A model generated the notes under the pieces. It had not been told where the DNA came from and made no database searches. It saw only the letters and a program-made list of their open reading frames with translations. Below are positions 12,724 to 23,164 of a stretch of DNA of 64,000 nt, piece after piece. This stretch comes from Streblospio benedicti (Eukaryota; Annelida; Polychaeta; Spionida; Spionidae), in assembly GCA_019095985.1 (NCBI GenBank), contig CM032659.1, positions 1,792,119 through 1,856,118 of the forward strand. The letters are read 5' to 3'. The position numbers and the translations under genes are program-made. How positions within the stretch are numbered: position 1 is the first letter of the stretch; each line of letters opens with the position of its first letter.

Positions 12724-14227
12724 CTACGCCCCACATGGTGGTGGCCACCACTTTGGGCACAGACCCTTGTACTGCACAAACTCACCCACTTCTACAAACA
12801 GCTCGTACAGAGGCTGGAAGCAATGGAACAGTAGACTTAGTACATTGTCATTCATGGAGTGGAATCCCTCGAGTATGTTGACACCGTGATAGTCATCATT
12901 GCCCACCACTGATATTTTGTCCAAGGCAGAGGAGAGTTTGGCGAATAGAGTTTTTGATGAGGGAGAGCAGACGTGTGGTTCAGCGCTGTGGCCAGGCTGC
13001 GGCCAAACGCCAGTGGGAAGGATGGGTTGCTGGGTGCGCCTGGTGATAGCAGCTGGTAGAGTAATCTGTGATGTTGCCTGAGCACCTTCTGCTTTCTTGT
13101 ACAGATGTGACCACGACCATATGACATCCCAGACCTGAGTTGAATTCTGCTTGCTGATGTTAGTCGCCAGGTTGTGAATCTCAATGATGAGACTCATGTT
13201 TCTGTTTGCACTGCTTGGTTGGGGACATCCAGATGTGACTCGCTCCCAGCAGGAGTTCAGTTCTGCTATGTTCTTGACAAAGGGTGGCATGACGTTGTGA
13301 GGGTCTGAGTAAGGAGGAAGTTTTGTGTGGAACATGATGAGGCAAGTGGCTCCCTCTATGTAGATGTTGTGGTCATGACATGGTGATAGATCAGGCTTCT
13401 TCTGGTGACTGAGCCACTTGTCTAGCTGTGAGATCCTCATCACCTGCTCTAGAGCGTCTTCATACTCAGTACAGAGGCTCGTGGTCCAGTTGTACAGGCC
13501 GTCCATCAGTGTGTCTGTCATATGTATCCTGAACATCATTCAGCTCACTGGATATATTCTTGACAATCACACAGTACCTGCTCATGATGTTGTCAGTGAG
13601 GTATGTCTGATACTTATACACATCACACCACTTGGCACTGAGTGCTTTGTACACGGGGTTGTGAGGGTCGCTGTACTGATGTTGGTCCTGCCACAGACTC
13701 AGCCCAGCAGCACCAGTGCAGTGCAGGATACCCTCTGCTAACTGAGCTCTCCCCCACCCAAGGTAGATCCGTGGGGAATAATCTTCGTGCGTTAGCATGA
13801 TGTCAGACACATATGGACACTGGTAATACTTGCGGTACATGTCGGCCATGTTGATGAAGGGATCATGGGGTCCGTGGTGGGTCGTGTTGTATGTGCACCA
13901 GAAATCTGCTATCTTCTCAGCCTCCTCTTGATATCCTTTTGTAACGCGTTCTGCTATTCGTGGATGTACTGCTATCACTCTGTCCTTACACAGCTTCAGT
14001 TTGTGCCGGACATGACATACACCGTGGTATGTATGAGCGTTTTCCTGATAAAGGCGCACGAATTGATCATAACAGTGCATGTATTCCTTTGTACCATCAT
14101 CACCACCCAATGTACTTCTCCTATGTATGACAGACATGGAGTGTTTTACCCGTGAACTGCCCATCTGTCTACAATCCACATGTACCACACACACCAGTAG
14201 TATTAACAAACATCCAAGACGTGCCAT
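12724..14227 (-). pseudogene. Disrupted copy of the unrecognised secreted cysteine-rich protein
   Basis: This copy reads MARLGCLLILLVCVVHVDC (signal peptide) and then matches its tandem partner at 16598-18097 at about nine residues in ten. The frame is lost near 13500, where a 4-bp insertion relative to the partner (GTCCATCAG against GTCAG) breaks it after residue 240. The downstream part resumes in another frame from about 13500 to 12724. A further +1 change near 13060, compensated near 12950, rewrites about 35 residues. The TATA box and initiator upstream are intact, so it may still be transcribed. Either it is a pseudogene or some of the changes are assembly errors. Function unknown. Confidence 0.7.
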
Positions 14228-14363
14228 TTTGTATCTTCTGTATTAAACACCAACTATATTACACCAACGTCCAACCACAGCCTGTTAGTGCATTAAAACA
14301 CAACATGGAAGTCCACACAAATATCCCACTTTAATGCTGTGCTTTTCACGTCCTGAGATAGAG

Positions 14364-14396
14364 TGAAGGACTGTGAAGTTTTAAGCGTCTTTTATA
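14364..14396 (-). promoter_or_regulatory. Core promoter of disrupted secreted-protein copy
   Basis: On the - strand TATAAA (14396-14391) is followed 32 bp later by the A of TTCACTC (14364). The same arrangement is kept in the intact copy (18266 to 18234). Confidence 0.5.
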
Positions 14397-15214
14397 ACAC
14401 TGTGTTTCACTTCCCAGTTGACGATAGATCCTGTTTTACCAGTTGTCCATTCACATCACATCAGATCCTGCTGATTTGACACAACACAGATGTGCTGTAA
14501 GTGACTCATCGGTTCTGCACAATGTCCCATGTCATGTGGCGCCAATTTTCAGTCATTAGTGGTGTATGATGTAAACACAGCTATCATGGAGGAGATAATG
14601 ATGACATAAACACAGTAATTTGAATGAAAATTGCTGATAAGCTCCAGCTATGGTGAAATGTTTGGTGGGATGGGGGATTGACGTGGTTCAAATGGTATGT
14701 TTTCTACATGCATCATGGCACAGAGTCTGTTTCATGGACCACGGTACCTTGCTTATTATGTGCTCTTTTACTATCACTCTAGTTTTACAAGACTCTGGAG
14801 ATGTTACCTATTTGATCTAAGAAAAAGATTTATTTCAACTTTTTCATAATAATCTTTGATACTCTTGCTATGTGGTTTCCATCAAGTAAAACATCATATG
14901 GTCATTAAAATCTAAATCATACCATATAGTCTCAAAAATCATCAAGAACCCGCACACATTAACTTAAAGTACATAATTGTGTGTCCACATTTTACACTGA
15001 ACAACTTTCTATAAAAACATCATAAAAAGTGACTGTTATCTTCTGGTAAACAGATTTGGTGAAAAGCTGCTGAGAGAGAACAGCCTTTTCATCGATCGAA
15101 ACGCAGCGCGACCGACACAACCCTGACACTGCAGCGGCGTGTTTTGTGACCACCGCGACCTCGCACGCTGACCTCAAACAGCCGCTCGACGAGCAGCTCA
15201 CGCCCGGCAACCAG

Positions 15215-15300
15215 CACCATAGCGACCAGCGCCATAGCAACCAGTACGGCTGCCATAGCAACCAGCACGGCTGCCATAGCAACCAGTGCCATAGCGACCA
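15215..15300. repeat. Short tandem array of CCATAGC(A/G)ACC units resembling X-box (RFX) sites
   Basis: Five units start at about 15217, 15232, 15252, 15273 and 15288, spaced 15-21 bp. The two GGCTGCCATAGCAACC units fit the nematode X-box consensus RYYNYYATRRNRAC at every position and differ from GTTGCCATGGCAAC at two. Whether RFX factors bind is inference. Confidence 0.4.
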
Positions 15301-15367
15301 GCACACCACCGCTGCTAGTGAAGTGGCTCTCTATAAGGTACGCAGACCTGTTATGTTCATAGGTTTT

Positions 15368-15515
15368 ATTTTTACACTCAGTTTTTACACCAGGTTTTAC
15401 ACCAGGTTTTTACTCTAGGTTTTTACACCAGGTTTTTTACACCAGGTTTTTACACCAGGTTTTTACACCAGGTTTTTATGCCGGGTTGTTACTCTGGGTT
15501 TTTATCTGGCTTCCA
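15368..15515. repeat. Minisatellite, 13-bp unit ACCAGGTTTTTAC
   Basis: About ten irregular copies of a 13-14-bp unit, degrading to CTGGGTTTTTATCTGG at the right end. Confidence 0.75.
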
Positions 15516-16597
15516 GACGTTTCCAGTTAGTGTGACGACTGCCATGGGGCAGGCAATCTTCGATTATACAATTGCAGTTTAATGCTGACAGCATCATTAG
15601 GGATTTAACATCTACGTGATCTAGATCTCATTTCTGAATGATTGCTTCAAATATAGTACTTTATAACAAACTGACAGTATAGTATGTAGGATAAAATAAA
15701 ATAGTCTAGAGTACAAATACAAAATACACTAATTATACACACCAATATACTGTGTAACATATACAGGTTATGAAACATATTAACATTTGGACCTAAGAAC
15801 CTGCAACTATAAAAGTAACCGGCCCATGAACAAAATTACATGGCCCTTAAATCATGTTAACTAAACTAAGAAGTCTGCCCATGAATATTGAACCCATCTT
15901 GCCCTGGATAAAAAGCAGCCGGCACAGGACTGTTGGGTAGGCACCAGAGCCCTGTGTGAGTTATAAGTTTGCACCCTAAAAAGGGACTATTTCATACCCT
16001 GATATATAAAATTGTTTATTCCAAACAAAATTGACTTGGACTTAATTATGTTAAATTTCTTAATATCAGAGTTTCTTGTTCATGAATTTTGAATATTTGT
16101 ACAAAAAAATTAGATAGGGCATTGTAATTATTTAATTCATACCCTGATATAAGCATATTGTTTATTCCAAATGAAATCCCTGACTTCATGTAACAGCCAT
16201 AATTTTTTTATATCAAATTCATGGTAAATAAGGAATTATATAAAAAAGTAATTATATAGAGCACTCTAATCATTTTAAAGTTCCCACACAAGTTATTTTA
16301 TATACTTAGTTTTGATATATTACGAAAACTGCTCAATATAAAGTGAATTCCAGGAATGTGTCTACAAATTCATATAGTCAGCTTGTTTTTTCCAAATAAA
16401 TCATCAATGCAACACATTTAACATTAACGTGGATTTAACAGATATTAGTGTCATATTGAATCAATAAACACTCTGTACACTATAAATCCATAATATTCAA
16501 ATGCATTGGCATGTAACTTAGTTTGGGGCATATGAGTGAGAACTACTTCAATGCGTACTAGGCTCAGACGACCCATTTTACTATCACTCATACAGTC

Positions 16598-18097
16598 CTA
16601 TGCCCCACATGGTGGTGGCCACCACTCCGGGCACAGACCCTTGTACTGCACAAACTCGCCCACTTCTACAAACAGCTCGTACAGAGGACGGAAGCAACCG
16701 AACAGTAGATGTAGTACATCATCATTCATGGAGTGGAATCCCTCGAGTATGTTGACACCGTGATAGTCATCATTGCCCACCACTGATATTTTGTTCAAGG
16801 CAGAGGAGAGTTTGACAAATAGAGTTTTGATGTGAGGGAGAGCAGACGTGTGGTTCAGCGCTGTGGCCAGGCTGCGGCCAAACGCCAGTGGGAAGGATGG
16901 ATAGCTGGGTGGCCCTGGTGATAGCAGCTGGTAGAGTATCTGTGAGTTTATCTGAGCATATTCTGTTTTCTTGTAAGACTGTGACCACGACCATATGACA
17001 TCCCATACCTGCGTTGAATTCTGCTTGCTGATGTGAGTTGCCAGGTCATAAATCTCAATGATGAGACTGATGTTTCTGTTTGAGGTGCTTGGTTGGGGAC
17101 ATCCAGATGTGACTCGCTCCCAGCAGGAGTTGAGTTCTGCTATCTTCTTGACAAAGGTTGGCATGACGTTGTGAGGATCTGAGTAAGGAGGAAGTGTTGT
17201 GTGGAACATTATGAGACAAGTGGCTCCCTCTATGTAGATGTTGTGGTCATGACATGGTGATAGATCAGGCTTCTTCTGGTGACTGAGCCACTTGTCTAGC
17301 TGTGAGATCCTCATCACCTGCTCTAGAGCGTCTTCATACTCAGTACACAGGCTCGTGGTCCAGTTGTACAGGCCGTCAGTGTGTCTGTCATATGTATCCT
17401 GAACAGCATTCAGCTCACTGGATATATTCCTGACAATCACACAGTACCTGCTCATGATGTTGGCAGTGAGGTATGTCTCATGCTTATACTCATCACACCA
17501 CCGGGCACTGAGTGCCTTGTGCACGGGGTCGTGAGGGTCGCTGTACTGATGGTTTGGCTGCCACAGACTCAGCCCAGCAACACCAGTGTAGTGCAGGATA
17601 GTGTCTGCTAACAGAGCTCTCCCCCGGCCAAGGTAGATCCGTGGTGAATAATCCTCGTGTGTTAGCATGATGTCAGTCACATATGGACACTGGTAATACT
17701 TGCGGTACATGTCGGCCATGTTGATGAAGGGTTCATGGGGTCGGTGGTGGGTCGTGTTGTACGTGCACCAGAAATCTGCTATCATCTCAGCCTCATCTGC
17801 ATATCCTTTTCCAAAGCGTTCCTCTACTCGTGGATGTACTGCTATCACTCTGTCCTTACACAGCTTCAGTTTGTGCCGGACATGACATACACCGTGGTAT
17901 GTATCAATGTTCTCATGATAAAGGCGCATGAATTGATCATAACAGTGGAGGTATTCCTTGACACCATCATCACCATCCAATGTACTTCTCTTATGTATAA
18001 CAGACATGGAGTGTTTTACCCGTGAACTGCCCATCTGTCTACAATCCACATGTACCACACACATCAGTAGTATTAACAAACATCCAAGACGTGCCAT
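16598..18097 (-). CDS. Unrecognised secreted cysteine-rich protein, 499 aa (intact copy)
   Basis: An uninterrupted single-exon frame. Residues 1-19 (MARLGCLLILLMCVVHVDC) form a typical signal peptide. The mature part has about 15 cysteines, six N-glycosylation sequons (in NTTH, NISSE, NWTT, NISL, NSTQ and NHTS), no transmembrane segment and no repeat that I can define. It ends LCPEWWPPPCGA. All this suggests an extracellular, disulphide-bonded protein. I do not recognise the family and assign no function. The ATG is the first after a predicted start at 18234, in a leader of about 137 nt. A tandem partner at 12724-14227 is disrupted. A polyadenylation signal may be the AATAAA on the - strand near 16160. 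Confidence 0.75.
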   Translation of the reverse strand: MARLGCLLILLMCVVHVDCRQMGSSRVKHSMSVIHKRSTLDGDDGVKEYLHCYDQFMRLYHENIDTYHGVCHVRHKLKLCKDRVIAVHPRVEERFGKGYADEAEMIADFWCTYNTTHHRPHEPFINMADMYRKYYQCPYVTDIMLTHEDYSPRIYLGRGRALLADTILHYTGVAGLSLWQPNHQYSDPHDPVHKALSARWCDEYKHETYLTANIMSRYCVIVRNISSELNAVQDTYDRHTDGLYNWTTSLCTEYEDALEQVMRISQLDKWLSHQKKPDLSPCHDHNIYIEGATCLIMFHTTLPPYSDPHNVMPTFVKKIAELNSCWERVTSGCPQPSTSNRNISLIIEIYDLATHISKQNSTQVWDVIWSWSQSYKKTEYAQINSQILYQLLSPGPPSYPSFPLAFGRSLATALNHTSALPHIKTLFVKLSSALNKISVVGNDDYHGVNILEGFHSMNDDVLHLLFGCFRPLYELFVEVGEFVQYKGLCPEWWPPPCGA

Positions 18098-18233
18098 TTT
18101 GTATCTTCTGTATTAAACACCAACTATATCACACCAACGTCCAACCACAGCCTGTTAGTGCATTAAAACACAACAGGAAAGTCCACACAAATATCCCACT
18201 TTAATGCTGTGTTTTTCACTTCCCGAGAGAGAG

Positions 18234-18266
18234 TGAAGGACTGTGAAGATTTGAATGTTTTTTATA
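18234..18266 (-). promoter_or_regulatory. Core promoter of intact secreted-protein gene
   Basis: On the - strand TATAAA (18266-18261) lies 32 bp before the A of an initiator-like TTCACTC (18234), about 137 bp upstream of the ATG. Both elements are conserved in the tandem copy. Confidence 0.55.
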
Positions 18267-18937
18267 ACACTCTGTGAGTTGACGATAGATCCTGCTTTAC
18301 CAGTTGTCCATTCACATCACATGAGATTCGACACAACACAGATGTGCCATAAGTGACTCATCGTTTCTGCACAATGTCCCATGTCATGTGGCGCCACTTT
18401 TCAGTCAAACTATTTGTAGTATATGATGTACACACAGCTATCATATGTAGGATATACTGATGAAACGCTATGTAAACAAAAATTGCTGATAAGCTCCTGC
18501 TGTGGTAAAATGTTTGGTGGGATGGGGAATCGATGTGGTTCAAATGGTATGTTTTCTACATGCATCATGGCACAGAGTCTGTTTCATGGACCACGGTACC
18601 TTGCTTATTATGTGCTCTTTTACTATCACTCTAGTTGGAGATGTTACCTATTTGATCTATGAATAATTTTTATTTCATTTTTTTCATAAGAATCTGTGAT
18701 ACTCTAGCTATAGGTTTTCCATCAAGTAAAATATCATGTGGTCATTAAAATCTAAATCATACCATATGAACTTAATAATCATCACAAACCCGCACACATT
18801 AACCTAAATTACATAATTGCTGTGTCCACATTTTACACTGAACAACTTTCTATAAACATGATAAAAAGTGACTGTTATCTTCTGGTAAACAGATTTGGTG
18901 AAATTGTGCCACAACTGGCTGCAATACTGAAAAAATA

Positions 18938-19107
18938 CAGTAGAACCTCCAATTAAGACCACCTCTCTATTGAGACCACCTCTATAATAAGACCACTTTT
19001 CATGGTCCCAAACCTTCATAAAGCTACTAAAATGAGCCTCTGTATAGAGACCACCTCTGTAATGAGACCATCTGGTCCGAAAGGTGGTCCTTATGTAGGT
19101 TCTACTG
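18938..19107. mobile_element. Pogo/Tc1-like MITE, 170 bp, TA target site
   Basis: The ends are CAGTAGAACCTCCAATTAAG and, on the other strand, CAGTAGAACCTACATAAGGA, flanked by TA on both sides (18936-18937 and 19108-19109). CAGTA-type ends with a TA duplication are typical of pogo/Tigger-type elements. The interior repeats GAGACCACCTCT. It has no coding capacity. Confidence 0.75.
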
Positions 19108-21296
19108 TAGGTTTGTAAGATAGGTTTTAGAAACAAGTCATTTGACACTATTTGGGGAAGATGAAATCCTATGAATCAGAAAATTCCCTTTAGTATAAAT
19201 CCAGCTACATGATGTGACGTGTCACCACACGATAGAACTTGGTATTTTAATGAGTCAGCATGTTCAATGTTTCTATTATTGTCTATGTACACTTCATCTT
19301 TTCCTTGAAATGATAATTCCAGGGTATATCCTGTTTTAGAAAAATAGTCACATGCAGATTGGTTTATTTATGGGAACTTTGATGCACTGACTTTCAAATG
19401 AAATATCCTTAACCCTTTAAAGACTGAAGGTCATTGATGTTCCATATTGCATGTGTAACAAAGGGTAAAATAAGCCCAAATTTACAGAGATCGATGTGTG
19501 ATTTACCTCACTGCAGCGAGTGTCAGACATCAGATTATCTTAGGCTTTGTTCTATGGTGTAATAGTGAACAGTAACCACCTCATGCTGATCACAGTGAAC
19601 TTCATAGTCGTAATTTCAGTGTAACTTTGTCTTGAAGGAGGGAATAGTAAATTCCAGTTATTGCAATTTTCTAGTAATATCGCTAAACGGTTAACATACA
19701 ACATAAAATAACCTTTTTCTCCCATGTTTATTCATCATTTTAGGCTATAAACTTTGTAGTGTAGGATATCAGAGAATATCCTCCGCCTCCCAGCCAATCA
19801 GAATCAAGTATTTTCAGCAAACATGGGAGAATAAAAGATTAAAAAACATGAAAAGAAACACGTTTGCCTGGGTTATCCATAAGTTCCAGCGTTCTGGATA
19901 TACATGTGTTTCTGTGCTTTACCTACAGGCATCCCCAGGGGGTGGGGCGCACTAACAAAATATCTCATTTTCATGTTTTTTTATTACATGTCCATTATTG
20001 ATCGTCCCTCTTTTCCAAAAACCTGGATCTTTGCCACTTCTTTAGCTTTCCAGGGCTTTGTGGGGGGGGATGATGATTGGTAATGTACCAGTGGGTCTTG
20101 TATTTTTTTTTACATCGGACCTTGATTATTTTTTAACCTTTTTTTTTTTGGGTGGGGTTTTGAGAACATTCTCAATCATTTTCAGGGTAATGTACCAGTG
20201 GGTCTGTTGTATTACACACATGACTCATTTTACTTCAAACTGAAAGAAGTTTTTACATCGGACCTTGATTGTGCAAATTTAACCTTTTTGCTTTTTTCCT
20301 AATGCCAGTCATGGGCGTTGTGAGAAGGCGCGCAAAAAGTCGATTCTAATCATGTAGGGATAAATTTGGGTCAATGATTCATTTCTTATTTGAATATGTT
20401 TTGTGTCTTACACACAGCAAATGGCAAACTTATAAATGGAAATGGAGTAAATCTTAACACTGCTGTGTACAAGTACAAGTTTCAAAGCAATACAACTGTT
20501 TATATATCTTTTATCTGACTTGCCATGGAAATTCCCAGTTATGAGTTTCAACCCCCATAAACCATAATTGGACTTTTTGCACCTTTTCGTAGACATTTAG
20601 TTTTCTAACCTACCTGGCAGACAGACCCAAGTGTAAGGTTCAGGAGTGTTTCAGCAACAAGAATCACGTTTTTTCCCACAGACGAATCACGGCCCCCAAT
20701 GGGTCCGTCATTGTCTCTTCACTGTGACCTAAGGCCCCCAAATTAAACTCCGTTTCAGGGTGATCGCCGTTTTATGGCCCGTTTTCCAGCCCACTTTATA
20801 GCGACACATTTAACCCGACAACATGGAAAATAAGAGTCTGTGGCTGGCTGTTTGCTTTTTACACACAAATAGAACGATGTTGAAGCCAGTTATTGTGAAC
20901 CATGAGACGGGGAATTCTCCGATAACTCCAGCAAATGGTGTGTGATGTTTACATTATGAATCAATCTCATAAATCAACATTTTGGAGACTCAAATTGACA
21001 CTAGAGGATTCTTTCTCCAAGTCCATAGTGCTATCACATAGCCACTGCTAGATATAGAGAATACCACGTGAGTGCGAATCCGTTGCTTTTGTGTGTCAGG
21101 CATACAAGAGTCATGAATGAAAAAGAAAAATGAAAAATGTATATACGGGTCACATTATCTTATCCGATCGTCCTGTCAGATAAATCAGGTAAGTTAATGC
21201 GTGAGCTCATCTGTGACAAAAACAACGTATTCAGCACAAATGTGGCATTTTATTTATCACACATTGTGTTTAGACAGCAATATAGATTATTAGTAG
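19108..21296. other. Gene-poor stretch with small repeats
   Basis: No gene seen. 19715-19832 is bounded by a 13-bp inverted repeat (TTCTCCCATGTTT / AAACATGGGAGAA), perhaps a small MITE. A direct repeat (GGTAATGTACCAGTGGGTCT ... ACATCGGACCTTGATT) occurs at about 20079-20140 and again at 20187-20285. Confidence 0.45.
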
Positions 21297-21545
21297 CATA
21301 TACAAGTTCAACAATAGTTTCTAAACAAGGATAATAATCAGTTAATACACCAGAGAGGGGGAGGGGGGCGCGCAACCCGAGGATTTCCCAAGGTCCCAGT
21401 GACGACGAATGACGTCAACCACTGTGATCAAGATGGCGGATGCTGTCGAAAAAAAGCTTAGTGTATGAACTGATTATTATACTTGTTTAGAAACTATTGT
21501 TGAACTTGTATATTTCATATCCAGGATAAATGAATTTCCATCAAA
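21297..21545. mobile_element. Inverted-repeat element with Penelope-like 3' sequence
   Basis: A 50-55-bp imperfect inverted repeat (ATATACAAGTTCAACAATAG ... and its complement, outer ends 21298 and 21512) encloses a GC-richer core. The core includes CCCAGTGACGACGAATGACG. That core and the following ATCCAGGATAAATGAA are shared with 46418-46560, directly downstream of a Penelope-type endonuclease end, so this looks like the 3' part of the same family. It holds no coding sequence. Confidence 0.5.
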
Positions 21546-21552
21546 AGATATT

Positions 21553-22292
21553 ATTAGCATGTTATTTGGTGAATAACTGCACAAATTTATAGTGTTTGTA
21601 TAACGCGTTTTAGTTCCGACAATTACAGCAGTGCCTCCTTGGGCTGTGTAGATCTAACACCAGGACCTCAATAAGTTGGCCGGCAGCTGATTTACCTATA
21701 GAGAAGGATGGAATTAAACCAAAAGTCTCCTACAGCTGCTGATGAGAACCTCAAATAGCAGGCGAGGAGAGAAATCGTTGATTCATTGGACTCATTGAGA
21801 CAAACTCAGAGACAAACTCACATGGTGCAAGTAAAAATCAAACGTAAATTTCCAGTTCTTGGTACACAATATTTATTACCAGCTTGAAATAGCCAATATT
21901 TCGGCTTATAATGATCAGTGAGGTGGTCAGATTTCACAGGCGCGTGAATGGGTTTGTCTTCTACCCACATCACTAATACAGTGAACTGATTCTTTATGTT
22001 CACATTTGAGAATATCATGCATTAGAAAAGGTTGAGAAAAATAAACAGCAATAAATACGTAATGAAAATAAAAAATGAAATGATTCATTTACCTTATCCA
22101 CATACAGACGATATCATTTTAAACTCCTTACCTGCAAATAGAAAATATATGATGAGCAAATTGTACTGTTGCTGTGTATAATCTTCAGAGAACATGAAAC
22201 ATGCCATATACATCCATCCAAGGGCCCACCCAATGCAAACACTCACCCCAAATTTGGACATTTCAGGTAACAGACCGTTGATATTGCCATGT
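21553..22292. repeat. Duplicated block D, left copy
   Basis: Collinear with 44456-45172. It includes a 66-codon - strand frame (22018-21818, starting MIFSNVNIKNQF) that differs from the other copy by three residues. This may only reflect recent duplication. The match ends exactly at GATATTGCCATGT, where the 32-bp minisatellite begins. Confidence 0.8.
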
Positions 22293-23162
22293 AAATACAG
22301 AATCGTGTACGACCCCGAGATTGTAAATACAGAATCGTGTACGACCCGGAGATTGTAAATACAGAACCCAGAGATTGTAAATACAGAATCGTGTACGACC
22401 CTGAGATTGTAAATACAGAATCGTGTACAGACCCTGAGATTGTAAATACAGAATCGTGTACGAATGAGATTGTAAATACAGAAGAATGAGATTGTAAATA
22501 CAGAATCGTGAGAGATTAAATACAGAATCGTGTACGACCCCGAGATTGTAAATACAGAATCGTGTACGACCCCAGAGATTGTAAATACAGAATCGTGTAC
22601 GACCCGAGATTGTAAATACAGAATCGTGTACGACCCCGAGATTGTAAATACAGAATCGTGTGTACCCGAGATTGTAAATAGAGATTGTAAATACAGAACA
22701 GAGATTGTAAATACAGAATCGTGTACGACCCTGAGATTGTAAATACAGAATCGTGTACGACCCTGAGATTGTAAATACAGAATCGTGTACGACCCTGAGA
22801 TTGTAAATACAGAATCGTGTACGACCCTGAGATTGTAAATACAGAAATACCCTGAGATTGTAAATACATGAGATTGTAAATACAGAATCGTGTACGACCC
22901 TGAGATTGTAAATACAGAATTGTGTACGACCCTGAGATTGTAAATACAGAATCGTGTACGACCCTGAGATTGTAAATACAGAATCGTGTACGACCCTGAG
23001 ATTGTAAATACAGAATCGTGTACGACCCTGAGATTGTAAATACAGAATCGTGTACGACCCCGAGATTGTAAATACAGAATCGTGTACGACCCACGAGATT
23101 GTAAATACAGAATCGTGTACGACCCCGAGATTGTAAATACAGAATCGTGTACGACCCGAGAT
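22293..23162. repeat. Minisatellite, 32-bp unit, about 31 copies
   Basis: The unit is AGATTGTAAATACAGAATCG followed by TGTACGACCCTG. Full units dominate both ends and truncated ones (13-25 bp) cluster between 22365 and 22700. Long open frames across it on both strands are products of the repeat, not genes. There are no unique spacers, so this is not a CRISPR array. Confidence 0.95.
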
Positions 23163-23164
23163 TA

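Larger units (their letters stand above)
11708..15062. repeat. Tandem duplication unit 1 (secreted-protein locus)
   Basis: The unit from TTATACAATTACAGTTTAAT (11708) to GGTAAACAGATTTGGTGAAA (about 15062) is repeated in the same orientation at 15566-18901, with a period of about 3.86 kb and a unique spacer of about 500 bp. It carries the disrupted copy of the - strand secreted-protein gene. Confidence 0.85.
15063..15565. other. Unique spacer between tandem units: CpG-rich island and two short tandem arrays
   Basis: Between the two tandem units lies a stretch that is GC-rich and CpG-rich (about 15085-15310) in a strongly AT-rich setting. It contains a 15-21-bp array of CCATAGCAACCAG units and then a 13-bp ACCAGGTTTTTAC array. 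Open frames exist across it on both strands, but their sequence is only the translation of the repeats (HSNQ... or LVAMA...), so I do not call a gene. Confidence 0.55.
15566..18901. repeat. Tandem duplication unit 2 (secreted-protein locus)
   Basis: Direct repeat of 11708-15062. It includes the same non-coding flanks, promoter and the intact - strand gene. The match ends at ACAGATTTGGTGAAA on the right in both units. Confidence 0.85.

Noticed and set aside
15089-15418. Open frames on both strands (LVAMA... and HSNQ...)
   Set aside because: Translations of the CCATAGCAACC array; no homology and no start or splice support.
22293-23162. Possible CRISPR-like array
   Set aside because: Units are directly adjacent with no unique spacers, irregular truncations are frequent, and the setting is eukaryotic.
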